From Rhodococcus gordoniae (GTDB lineage: Bacteria > Actinomycetota > Actinomycetes > Mycobacteriales > Mycobacteriaceae), in the NCBI RefSeq assembly GCF_001646655.1, contig NZ_LPZN01000002.1, positions 186,001 through 250,000 on the forward strand: a stretch of DNA of 64,000 nt. The letters run 5' to 3'. Of this stretch, positions 46,818-54,693 are shown one piece after another. The notes under the pieces were generated by a model that was not told the DNA's origin, did not search any database, and was given only the letters and a program-made list of their open reading frames with translations. Both the position numbers and the translations under genes were made by a program. The first letter of the stretch is position 1, and each line of letters begins with the position of its first letter.

Positions 46818-47552
46818 TCAGTACGGCCGGAGGACGCCGTTCCGACCTTCGGGGGACAGCCTGGACAGTTGCGTCGACAGTTCCCGGACGAATGCGTCGA
46901 CGGTGCCCGGGGCGACACGGAGATCGGTACCGGGGTGGAAGAGATACCGGCCGTCGTCCACGACGTCGAACCAGCCGATGTCGGCGACGGGTGTGTACCC
47001 CGGATGCGCGTACCGCAGGATGCGGATGCTGCCGGTGGCCGAGCGTTCGCGACGCAGCAACCGGCGCAACGACTCTGCGTGCGTGCCACTCGCCGGACGG
47101 CGGACTGCTCCGGCTTCGGATGGTTCGAGCACCTCGCGGCTCGGCGCGGTGCGTGCCGGTTCGCGGCCCGCGGCCACGACCGGCAGTTCCCCGACGATCG
47201 CGCCCGCGAGGTCGGTGGTCGTGGTGATGCGGATATCGCCTGCGACGGGAGCCTGACGGGCGAGGACGGCCTGCTCGCCGGTCGCGGCGGCGCGGACGAA
47301 GACCTCGCATGCCGGATCCGTCGAACGACCGTAGACCTCCACCGCAATCCGGCCGGTCAGCAGGATGCGCATCGCGTCGTCGAGGGCAGGGTCGGGTGTC
47401 TCGTTCCGCCACGCTCGGGCGGCCTGCAGGTTCGCGGCGTGCTCGTCCTCCCACAGGACCGAGGTTCGGTAGCGCAGCGGGAAGGGGAACTCGTCGCCGC
47501 CCGCGGCGGTCCAGGAGGCCAGGAATCGGTCGGGTGTGAGGTGCCGGTCCAC
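46818..47552 (-). CDS. EspG-family ESX (type VII) secretion chaperone
   Basis: About 244 residues. N-terminal FLASWTAAGGDEFPFPLRY and a C-terminal ATGSIRILRYAHPGYTPVADIGWFDVVDDGRYLFHPG block (read in pieces) are typical of the rhodococcal EspG-like family. EspG proteins bind PPE-type substrates in the cytosol before secretion. GTG start at 47552, four bases after the PPE-like gene's stop, so the pair is one operon. No ESX core component gene is in the window. Confidence 0.78.
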   Translation of the reverse strand: MDRHLTPDRFLASWTAAGGDEFPFPLRYRTSVLWEDEHAANLQAARAWRNETPDPALDDAMRILLTGRIAVEVYGRSTDPACEVFVRAAATGEQAVLARQAPVAGDIRITTTTDLAGAIVGELPVVAAGREPARTAPSREVLEPSEAGAVRRPASGTHAESLRRLLRRERSATGSIRILRYAHPGYTPVADIGWFDVVDDGRYLFHPGTDLRVAPGTVDAFVRELSTQLSRLSPEGRNGVLRPY

Positions 47553-47556
47553 AGCC

Positions 47557-48834
47557 TCAGGCCCCCAGAACCGGCGGGGCGGTGTCGGGCAACGACCCGA
47601 TCAGTTCGTTCCCGTTGTCGCTGGTGACGAGATAACTCGCCACGCGTTTGTCCTGCTCGTCGCCGCGGGACGAGGCGGGCGGGACCATTCCCGGCATCAT
47701 CCCGAACGGGCGAGCGCCTGCGCCACGGGTCGCGGCAGCACCGGGTTGACCGGCCACACCGCCGGTGGGTGCGGCTCCCGCGACGAGCGGGGAGGGACCG
47801 GCCGTAGGTGACGCCCCGCCGGCCGAGCCGCCACCCGGTAGACCACCCCCGACACCTCCACCCGCCCCGGCGGACGGAGAACCGTACGAGTGACCTGTCG
47901 GGTTTCCTGGGGCGCCGCTCGCAGTCGGGGAGGTGGCCGCAGGAGTGGTCGCCGCAGGATCGTTCGAACCTGCTCCACCGGCGGAATCGGAGTTGTTCGC
48001 GCGTGCGTCCGGGTCTTCTCCGGGAGTCTCCGCGGGCGTACGGTTCTCCGCCTCCGCAGGTGCCGGCCCGTCCGGACCTCCTCCGTTCCCACTCGGGGCC
48101 CCCGCCGCGCCACCCGCCGCCTGGGTGCCGCCGATCGCCGACGTGCCGTAGCTCTGGGGAACGAAGCCCTCGTTTGCTCGACTCGTGGTGGCGGCATACG
48201 GCGAGGGCAGTACCGGGACCGCCGAGCCGGAATCGCGGTAGTACGGCTTGTAGAGCGCCTCCATCACCCGCACGGCCTGGGCGCGAGCGGCCTCCTCCTG
48301 CCGGGCCGCGGCGGCACCCGCGACGGGATCGAGCGCGTACAGGAGCGACGACGTGTTCGCCGAGGGCGGGGGGACGGACGATCGCACCCGCTCACCGACG
48401 TCGGCGGCGATGCGGAGCTTCTCGGACGTCGCGCGTGCGGCATCGGACAGTTGCTGTGCGGATTCGCCGAATCGCACGGTCGCGTCCATGGCAGCGTCGG
48501 CCGCCGCACCCTCCCAGTGCTGGGAGACGAGCTTGCGGATCATCAGCGTGCCCCACGCGACCGTGAGACTGAAACCCTTTCCGAGCTCGGCCCATTCGGT
48601 GGCCAGGGTGGTCATCGCGACGGGGTTGATGCTCTGGGACAACCGGTGGATGTCGGCGTGCTCCATGCCGTGGAAGTTCTCGAACGCCGCGATGTACTCG
48701 GGATCGACGCCCACGTCGATGCGTGCGGCCAGTGTGTCGTAATTGGACTGCCGGCGGGCGACGGAATCGGGGGCCGGGGCGTCGACCCCGAGCGACACCG
48801 ACAGTCGGTCGACGACGTTGTCATTGATGGACAT
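47557..48834 (-). CDS. PPE-like type VII secretion substrate
   Basis: A 425-residue protein. Residues 1-180 look helical and include a WxG-like motif in SQHWEGAAADAAMDATVRF near residue 108, as in PPE/WXG100 substrates. From about residue 215 on it is almost wholly Gly/Ala/Pro/Ser/Thr, a low-complexity tail, ending in a more ordered RVASYLVTSDNGNELIGSLPD segment. The last segment is seen in related actinobacterial proteins. Adjacent EspG supports export through an ESX system. The frame is open throughout. Confidence 0.72.
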   Translation of the reverse strand: MSINDNVVDRLSVSLGVDAPAPDSVARRQSNYDTLAARIDVGVDPEYIAAFENFHGMEHADIHRLSQSINPVAMTTLATEWAELGKGFSLTVAWGTLMIRKLVSQHWEGAAADAAMDATVRFGESAQQLSDAARATSEKLRIAADVGERVRSSVPPPSANTSSLLYALDPVAGAAAARQEEAARAQAVRVMEALYKPYYRDSGSAVPVLPSPYAATTSRANEGFVPQSYGTSAIGGTQAAGGAAGAPSGNGGGPDGPAPAEAENRTPAETPGEDPDARANNSDSAGGAGSNDPAATTPAATSPTASGAPGNPTGHSYGSPSAGAGGGVGGGLPGGGSAGGASPTAGPSPLVAGAAPTGGVAGQPGAAATRGAGARPFGMMPGMVPPASSRGDEQDKRVASYLVTSDNGNELIGSLPDTAPPVLGA

Positions 48835-49353
48835 GGACGACAGCTCCCCTCAGATGCTCTCGCGTCTCGAGGAGCCGACGGCGGCGCGATATCCCCCTGC
48901 CCACGTAGATCCCCCCGATCCGATGGTGGCGACGATGCTAACGCACGGCACCCACCAGGCGCAGGGCAGGATCGGCATACGGGGCGCTGATCATCGCAGC
49001 GTCGTCGTAACGGCCCGAGGGCCTCGGATCCGCCGACGACATCGTCCCATGCATCGCTCACGAAGGTCTTCCGCTCCTGTCCGGCTGCTGTTGACAAGCC
49101 CGCTACGGCATCGCACGATAAGCAAGCGCTTAGAAGTAAGCCAGTGCTTATCGACTTGGTAACGGTGGGTGCGACGCGGAGTCCTCTCCGCGCTGCAGCG
49201 TTCGCGGCAGCATAGGATCCGCCGAGGAGAAGAATAGGATCTGGCTCTGAAATGCAGTGTTGTTCAACAAAATTGGATACAGGCTGTTTGGTGGATGAGA
49301 TGACCGTCGGCTGTACAGTTCCTGTAGGCCCCGTCACAGCGAGGAGATGACGT
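48835..49353. other. Intergenic region of 519 bp, promoter and operator sequences only
   Basis: I find no gene I can support between the divergent PPE-like and SDR genes. The left 200 bp probably hold the PPE-like promoter. The right part has TTGACA at 49091-49096, two operator palindromes just after it, and more AT-rich sequence (about 49205-49320) before the GAGGAG ribosome site of the SDR gene. Confidence 0.6.
49119..49150 (+). promoter_or_regulatory. Tandem TAAGC-N4-GCTTA operator
   Basis: TAAGCAAGCGCTTA (49119-49132) and TAAGCCAGTGCTTA (49137-49150) are perfect 5-4-5 palindromes centred 18 bp apart, just after TTGACA at 49091-49096. This spacing suits two TetR-type dimers. No TetR gene is adjacent, so the regulator would act in trans on the SDR pair at 49354. 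Confidence 0.6.
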
Positions 49354-50115
49354 ATGTCCGTGCTCGACCGCTTCCGTCTCGACGGCCGCGTTGCCGTCGT
49401 CACCGGTGCCTCTTCGGGCCTCGGTGTCGCGTTCGCCCGAGGGCTGGCCGAGGCGGGAGCCGACGTCGTGCTCGCCGCACGCCGGGTCGACCGACTCGAG
49501 AAGACCGCCGAGCTGGTCCGCGAAGCCGGACGGCAGGCCGTCACGGTCGAGACCGACATCGCCGATCCCGAACAGGCCCAGCGCATGGTCGATCAGGCCG
49601 TCGAACAGCTCGGTCGGGTCGACATCCTCATCAACAATGCGGGGATCGGCACGGCCGTCCCCGCCACCAAGGAGACCCCCGAGCAGTTCCGGCAGGTCAT
49701 CGACATCAATCTCAACGGATCGTATTGGGCGGCACAGGCCGTCGCCCGGGTGATGCAACCCGGTGGCGCGATCGTCAACATCTCGTCGGTTCTCGGTCTC
49801 ACCACGGCAGGTCTGCCGCAGGCCGCGTACTCGGCCAGCAAGGCGGGCGTCATCGGCCTCACGCGCGACCTGGCGCAGCAGTGGGGAGCGAGGAAGGGGA
49901 TCCGCGTCAACGCCATCGCGCCGGGCTTCTTCCGCACCGAGATGACCGACGAGTACCAGCCCGGATACCTCGATTCCATGAAGCAGCGGATCATTCTCGG
50001 CCGGACGGGGGATGCCGAGGAGATCGCAGCTACCGCCGTGTGGTTGGCGTCCGACGCCGCCGCTTACGTCACCGGTCAGACCATCGCCGTGGACGGCGGA
50101 CTCACCATCACCTGA
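49354..50115 (+). CDS. Short-chain dehydrogenase/reductase
   Basis: A 253-residue classical SDR. Cofactor loop TGASSGLGVAFARG, NNAGIG, catalytic Ser in NISSVLG, YSASK and the closing VTGQTIAVDGGLTIT are complete. GAGGAG lies before the ATG. Thirty base pairs separate it from a second SDR gene. Likely a hydroxyacyl or alcohol dehydrogenase; substrate unknown. Confidence 0.85.
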   Translation: MSVLDRFRLDGRVAVVTGASSGLGVAFARGLAEAGADVVLAARRVDRLEKTAELVREAGRQAVTVETDIADPEQAQRMVDQAVEQLGRVDILINNAGIGTAVPATKETPEQFRQVIDINLNGSYWAAQAVARVMQPGGAIVNISSVLGLTTAGLPQAAYSASKAGVIGLTRDLAQQWGARKGIRVNAIAPGFFRTEMTDEYQPGYLDSMKQRIILGRTGDAEEIAATAVWLASDAAAYVTGQTIAVDGGLTIT

Positions 50116-50145
50116 CGGCACCACCCATCCCTACGGAGGAACGCT

Positions 50146-50904
50146 ATGAGCACACAACCCCGCACTGCCATCGTCACCGGAGCCGCACGCGGTATCGGCG
50201 CAGCCGTCGCGAAGCGTCTCGCCGGCGACGGGTACCGGGTCGCCGTCCTCGACCTCGACGAATCCGCCTGTGAAGACACCGTTTCGGCCATCGAGTCCGC
50301 CGGGGGCAAGGCGCTCGCCGTGGGAGCCGACGTCTCCGACGAGAAGTCCGTCGCCGCTGCCGTCGAGAAGGTCGCCACCGAACTCGGCGAACCCACCGTC
50401 CTGATCAACAATGCCGGCATCACCCGCGACAACCTGCTGTTCAAGATGACCGTCGACGACTGGGACGCCGTCATGAACGTGCACCTGCGTGGCGCCTTCC
50501 TCATGACGCGTGCCGTCCAGGGCTACATGGTCGACGCCAAGTTCGGCCGCATCGTCAACCTCTCGAGCACGTCGGCCCTCGGTAACCGCGGCCAGGTCAA
50601 CTACTCCGCAGCCAAGGCCGGCATGCAGGGTTTCACCAAGACCCTCGCGATCGAGCTGGGCAAGTTCGGTGTCACCGCCAACGCCATCGCGCCGGGCTTC
50701 ATCGCCACCGAGATGACCGCCGCGACCGCCGAGCGTCTCGGCGTGTCGTTCGACGACTTCAAGTCGAACGTCGCGGCCGACATCCCGGTCGGCCGCATCG
50801 GCGAGGTCGACGACATCGCCCACACCGCATCGTTCCTCGCGTCCGAGGGCGCGGGCTTCGTGTCCGGTCAGGTCATCTACGTGGCCGGTGGCCCGAAGGC
50901 CTGA
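50146..50904 (+). CDS. FabG-like 3-oxoacyl reductase (SDR)
   Basis: A 252-residue SDR close to FabG. TGAARGIGAAVAKRL, NNAGITRDNLLFKM (the FabG-type extension of the NNAG motif), SSTSALGNRGQVNYSAAKAG and APGFIATEMT are present. Probably reduces 3-oxoacyl-CoA or -ACP with NAD(P)H. GGAGGA before the ATG. It shares the promoter of the preceding SDR gene and ends at a strong hairpin. Confidence 0.85.
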   Translation: MSTQPRTAIVTGAARGIGAAVAKRLAGDGYRVAVLDLDESACEDTVSAIESAGGKALAVGADVSDEKSVAAAVEKVATELGEPTVLINNAGITRDNLLFKMTVDDWDAVMNVHLRGAFLMTRAVQGYMVDAKFGRIVNLSSTSALGNRGQVNYSAAKAGMQGFTKTLAIELGKFGVTANAIAPGFIATEMTAATAERLGVSFDDFKSNVAADIPVGRIGEVDDIAHTASFLASEGAGFVSGQVIYVAGGPKA

Positions 50905-50919
50905 TCCACTTCCGTACCT

Positions 50920-50958
50920 CCGCGGCGCCGCGTCCCATCCGGGACTGCGGCGCCGCGG
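50920..50958 (+). terminator. Terminator after the SDR pair
   Basis: Stem CCGCGGCGCCGC-GTCCC / GGGAC-T-GCGGCGCCGCGG with loop ATCC and one bulged T, followed by TCGTTTTC. Confidence 0.85.
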
Positions 50959-51012
50959 TCGTTTTCAGCGGATCGGACGGAACTTGTCGGTCGCCCCGGC
51001 TAGCCTTCCGGC

Positions 51013-51225
51013 ATGAGCGAGAAGGTCAAGGGACCCGAGTCGTATTTCCCGTCGATCGAGCAGAAGTACGGGCGCCCGATCGAGGAGTGGAAGACCATGA
51101 TCCGCGCGTCGGATCTCGGCAAGCACATGGAGCTGGTGAACTGGCTCGAAGAGGACCACGGGATGGGCCACGGGCACGCCAACGCTCTCGTCGCGCACAC
51201 TCTGAAGGAACAGAGGCCCGACTGA
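51013..51225 (+). CDS. DUF4287 family protein
   Basis: A 70-residue protein with the family pattern PESYFPSIEQKYGRPIEEWK and WLEEDHGMGHGHANALVAH. It is a conserved small cytosolic protein of unknown function, often linked to DUF5655 domains. No ribosome site is obvious before the ATG. It ends 13 bp from the convergent CoA-transferase gene. Confidence 0.8.
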   Translation: MSEKVKGPESYFPSIEQKYGRPIEEWKTMIRASDLGKHMELVNWLEEDHGMGHGHANALVAHTLKEQRPD

Positions 51226-51238
51226 CGAGAGCGTCCGT

Positions 51239-52351
51239 CTACGGCAACCGTGGGGGTGGCGTGCGGTAGGTCGCGGGGGTGGCGCTGAGCCGGATCGGGT
51301 TGGCGATCTGGCGCAGCGGAGCGTCCCGCTCGGGATCGTCGATCGACACCACCGGCGACAGGCCGAGTCGTTCGGCGAGCGCGACCGCGTCGGCGATGTC
51401 GTTGAGCGGACCACACGGCACTCGGGCGGCGGTCAGTGCGTCGAACCACACGTCGGCCGTCTCGGCCGAGAGCAACTCGTCGACGATCTTCGTCAATTCC
51501 TCTCGGTTCGCTACGCGGGCGGTGTTGGTGGTGAACCGGTCGTCGGAGGCGAGTTCCGGAGCTCCGAGGACCTCGGCCAGCGAAGCGAACTGACGATCGT
51601 TGCCGACGGCGAGGACGAACGGCCGGTCGGCGGTGTGGAACACCTCGTAGGGCGCGATGCTCGGATGACGATTGCCCATGGCCTTCGGCACCACACCCGC
51701 CGCGACGTAGCCGGACGACTGGTTCGCCAGCGCCGACAGCAGGGACGACAGCAGGTTCACCTCGACCCGCTGTCCTTCCCCGGTGCGGTCGCGGTGCCGC
51801 AGTGCGGCGAGAATGCCCACCGCAGCGTGCATTCCGGTGATGACGTCGACGACGGCGACACCGACCTTCGTGGGTGTCGCCGGGTCGGGTCCGGTGATGC
51901 TCATCAAGCCGCCGACGGCCTGGATGAGCAGGTCGTAACCGGGCAGATCGTTGTGTCCGCCGAAGCCGGTGATCGACGCGTAGACGATGCCGGGGTTGAG
52001 TTCCCGGACCTGCTCGTAGCCGAGTCCGAGCCGGGTCATCGTGCCGGGCAGGAAGTTCTCGACGACGACGTCGGCACGGAGCACGAGATCCCGGGCCTGG
52101 TGGAGTCCGCCTTCGGTGGTCAGATCGATGGCCACCGACTTCTTGTTGCGGTTGACGCCGAGGAAGTAGGTGGACTCCTCGCCCACCCAGGGCGGACCCC
52201 AGTGCCGGGTGTCGTCCCCGAAGCCGGGGCGTTCGATTTTGACGACCTCTGCCCCGAGGTCGCCGAGCAGCATGGTGGCGTACGGGCCGGCGAGCACGCG
52301 ACCGAAGTCGGCGATCACCAGCCCCTCGAGCGCACCGGGAACGGCGGTCAC
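51239..52351 (-). CDS. Class III CoA-transferase (CaiB/BaiF), probable glutarate CoA-transferase
   Basis: A 370-residue family III CoA-transferase. The catalytic aspartate is Asp140 (GYDLLIQAVGGLM). The N-terminal VIADFGRVLAGPYATMLLGDLGAEVVKIE block (read in pieces) is typical. It is translationally coupled (ATGA) behind a glutaryl-CoA-dehydrogenase-like gene, the arrangement of glutarate-activating enzymes in Pseudomonas and the human SUGCT/GCDH link. It would make glutaryl-CoA from glutarate with succinyl-CoA. Confidence 0.82.
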   Translation of the reverse strand: MTAVPGALEGLVIADFGRVLAGPYATMLLGDLGAEVVKIERPGFGDDTRHWGPPWVGEESTYFLGVNRNKKSVAIDLTTEGGLHQARDLVLRADVVVENFLPGTMTRLGLGYEQVRELNPGIVYASITGFGGHNDLPGYDLLIQAVGGLMSITGPDPATPTKVGVAVVDVITGMHAAVGILAALRHRDRTGEGQRVEVNLLSSLLSALANQSSGYVAAGVVPKAMGNRHPSIAPYEVFHTADRPFVLAVGNDRQFASLAEVLGAPELASDDRFTTNTARVANREELTKIVDELLSAETADVWFDALTAARVPCGPLNDIADAVALAERLGLSPVVSIDDPERDAPLRQIANPIRLSATPATYRTPPPRLP

Positions 52352-53535
52352 CGGAAGGCCGCCTCACCGGTCAGCGCCTTGCCGATGGTCAGCTGGTGGA
52401 CCTCGGAGGTGCCCTCGTAGGTCAGCACCGATTCGAGATTGTTGGCGTGACGGATGACGGGGTACTCGAGCGTGATTCCGTTGGCGCCGAGGATGGTCCG
52501 GCACTCGCGGGCGATGGCGATGGCCTCGCGCACGTTGTTGAGCTTGCCGAGGCTGACCTGCTCCGGGGCGATCTCGCCGCGGTCCTTGATGCGGCCGAGG
52601 TGGTAGGCGAGCAGGTGGCCCTTGCCGACCTCGAGCGCCATGTCGGCGATCTTGGCCTGGGTGAGCTGGTAGCCGGCGAGCGGCTTGTCGAACACCTCGC
52701 GCGACCGGGCGTAGTCGATCGCGGTCTCCAGGCAATCGCGGGCCGCGCCGATCGCACCGAAGACGATACCGAAGCGGGCCTCGCCGAGCGAGGTGAGTGG
52801 TCCGCGCAGCCCCTCGGCCTTCGGCATCATCGCCGAGGCGGGCAGACGCACGTCGTCGAGGACGAGCTCCGAGGTGACCGAGGCGCGCAGCGACAGCTTG
52901 GCGTGGATCTCCGGTGCGGAGAAGCCGGGGGTATCGGTGGGGACGACGAAGCCGCGGATGCCCTTGGCGCCTTCTTCGAGGTCGGTCTGTGCCCAGACGA
53001 CGGCGACGTCGGCGATCGAGCCGTTGGTGATCCACATCTTGGTGCCGTTGAGGATCCAGTCGTCACCGTCGCGCTTGGCGTTGGTGCGCATCCCGGCAGG
53101 GTTGGAGCCGAAGTCGGGTTCGGTCAGACCGAAGCAGCCGATGGCCTCGCCGGCGGCCATGCGAGGGAGCCATTCCTGCTTCTGCTCCTCGCTGCCCCAG
53201 TGGTGGATGGAGAACATCGCCAGCGAGCCCTGCACGGAGACGAGGCTGCGGATGCCGGAGTCGACGGCCTCGAGCTCGAGGCAGGCCAGGCCGTAAGCGG
53301 TGGCGCTCATGCCGGCGCAACCGTAACCGTCGAGGTGCATGCCCAGCACGCCCAGCTGCCCGAGCTCCTTGGCGAGTTCGCGGGCCGGGAGCTTCGCTTC
53401 CTCGAACCACTGGGCCACGTGAGGGCGGATGCGCTCGTTGCCGAACTTGCGGACGGTGTCGCGGATGTCGATCTCCTCCTGCTCGAGGAGGGAGTCGAGG
53501 GCGAAGAGCTGGGGCAGCGACTGAGCGTGGGACAT
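52348..53535 (-). CDS. gcdH: Glutaryl-CoA dehydrogenase
   Basis: A 395-residue acyl-CoA dehydrogenase of the GCDH type, oxidising and decarboxylating glutaryl-CoA to crotonyl-CoA. The catalytic base is Glu374 in TYEGTSEVHQL. Other marks are FGLTEPDFGSNPAGM, AKLSLRASVTSELVLDDV and RSREVFDKPLAGYQL. It precedes the CoA-transferase with a 4-base overlap. Four 12-bp repeats lie 23-70 bp before its start, and a LacI gene diverges beyond them. Lysine or other glutarate-yielding catabolism is the probable context. Confidence 0.85.
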   Translation of the reverse strand: MSHAQSLPQLFALDSLLEQEEIDIRDTVRKFGNERIRPHVAQWFEEAKLPARELAKELGQLGVLGMHLDGYGCAGMSATAYGLACLELEAVDSGIRSLVSVQGSLAMFSIHHWGSEEQKQEWLPRMAAGEAIGCFGLTEPDFGSNPAGMRTNAKRDGDDWILNGTKMWITNGSIADVAVVWAQTDLEEGAKGIRGFVVPTDTPGFSAPEIHAKLSLRASVTSELVLDDVRLPASAMMPKAEGLRGPLTSLGEARFGIVFGAIGAARDCLETAIDYARSREVFDKPLAGYQLTQAKIADMALEVGKGHLLAYHLGRIKDRGEIAPEQVSLGKLNNVREAIAIARECRTILGANGITLEYPVIRHANNLESVLTYEGTSEVHQLTIGKALTGEAAFR

Positions 53536-53557
53536 GGCTTTCTCCGGTGGTCGAGGA

Positions 53558-53605
53558 AACGTTTGTCAGAACGATTGCGAGAACGTTTGCACGAACGATT
53601 GCATG
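53558..53605. repeat. Four tandem 12-bp repeats, candidate LacI operator array
   Basis: Units start at 53558, 53570, 53582 and 53594: AACGTTTGTCAG, AACGATTGCGAG, AACGTTTGCACG, AACGATTGCATG. Odd units carry AACGTTTG and even units AACGATTG, so the array can be read as two 24-bp repeats. The AACGTT core resembles LacI-family operators. It lies between divergent gcdH and the LacI gene. Confidence 0.75.
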
Positions 53606-53679
53606 GCATACGCTAAGGGCATGTTCCGGGCTCGTCAACCCGGAACGCGAACTCGATGCGAGACAAGCAGGAGAGCCGA

Positions 53680-54687
53680 ATGCCCCGTCCCGACCGCGCC
53701 CCGACGCTCAAGGAGATCGCCGAGCGCGCCGGCGTCCACGTCTCGACGGCCTCTCGGGTGCTGCGCCAACCCGAACCGGTCGACGGCTGGTCGGACTCGG
53801 CCCTGCGGGTGCGGGAGGTCGCGGCCGAACTGGGATATCGACCCAATTTGTGGGCGGCGAGCCTGCGCACCCGCAAGACGACGACCCTCGGTGTCGTCAT
53901 GCCGCGACTCACCGACGGGGTGGTCGCCACGACCTACCAGGGCATCGAGGAGGCCGCCACGAAGGCGGGTTACTCGGTACTGCTGTCGAGCCCTCCCGAC
54001 GACCTCGACGCACAGCGTCGGGCAATCGCGCTGCTCGTGGGCCGGCAGGTCGACGGCCTGCTGCTGAGCAGCCTGCACCTTCCGGGCCGCGCGTTCGTCG
54101 AGTCGCTGGCACTCGGGTCGCTGCCGATTCTCGCGGTCACCCGGCACGCCGACGCAGGGTTGCCGTTCGTGGTGGGCGACGACTACCGGGGTGGGGCACT
54201 GGCCGCCCGGCACCTGCTCGACCGCGGCTACGACGACCTGGCGATCATCGCCGGTCCCGACCACGCCAGCACCGCCCGCGACCGTCGCGACGGCTTCGTC
54301 GACACCGTGAAGGACGCCTCGGTGTCGCTTCCGCCCGAGCGGGTCGTGCGGTCGAGCTTCGATGTCGCCGGAGGCGTGGAGGCCGCGCGTGCGCTGCTGG
54401 ATCGCCCCGATCGCCCCCGTGCGATCTTCGCGGTCAGCGACACCATCGCGATCGGCATCCTCGGCGTCGCCCGCGACCTGGGTCTGTCCATCCCCGGCGA
54501 TCTCGTCGTGGTCGGTTACAACGACATCCCCGTCGTCGCACAGTTGCCGGTTCCGCTCACCACGGTCCGTTCACCCGCGCACGATATCGGAGTGACCGCC
54601 ATCGAGCGTCTGCTCGAACTCGTGCGCACCGGAGAAACGGAATCGATGAAGCTGCCCGTCGAACTCGTCGCCCGCGGATCGAGCTGA
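53680..54687 (+). CDS. LacI-family transcriptional regulator
   Basis: A 335-residue LacI protein. HTH LKEIAERAGVHVSTASRVLRQP with hinge VAAELGYRPNLWAASLRT at residues about 7-60, then a periplasmic-binding-like effector domain. The ATG at 53680 has AGGAG five bases upstream; an in-frame ATG at 53656 would add eight residues. Divergent from gcdH across the repeat array, so the CoA-transferase/gcdH pair is the likely target. LacI control of a glutarate module is uncommon, so the effector may be a CoA ester or organic acid. Confidence 0.85.
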   Translation: MPRPDRAPTLKEIAERAGVHVSTASRVLRQPEPVDGWSDSALRVREVAAELGYRPNLWAASLRTRKTTTLGVVMPRLTDGVVATTYQGIEEAATKAGYSVLLSSPPDDLDAQRRAIALLVGRQVDGLLLSSLHLPGRAFVESLALGSLPILAVTRHADAGLPFVVGDDYRGGALAARHLLDRGYDDLAIIAGPDHASTARDRRDGFVDTVKDASVSLPPERVVRSSFDVAGGVEAARALLDRPDRPRAIFAVSDTIAIGILGVARDLGLSIPGDLVVVGYNDIPVVAQLPVPLTTVRSPAHDIGVTAIERLLELVRTGETESMKLPVELVARGSS

Positions 54688-54693
54688 GCGACC

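Noticed and set aside
53558..53605. CRISPR-like array
   Set aside because: Units are 12 bp, contiguous, without spacers, and no cas gene is near. A regulatory repeat fits better.
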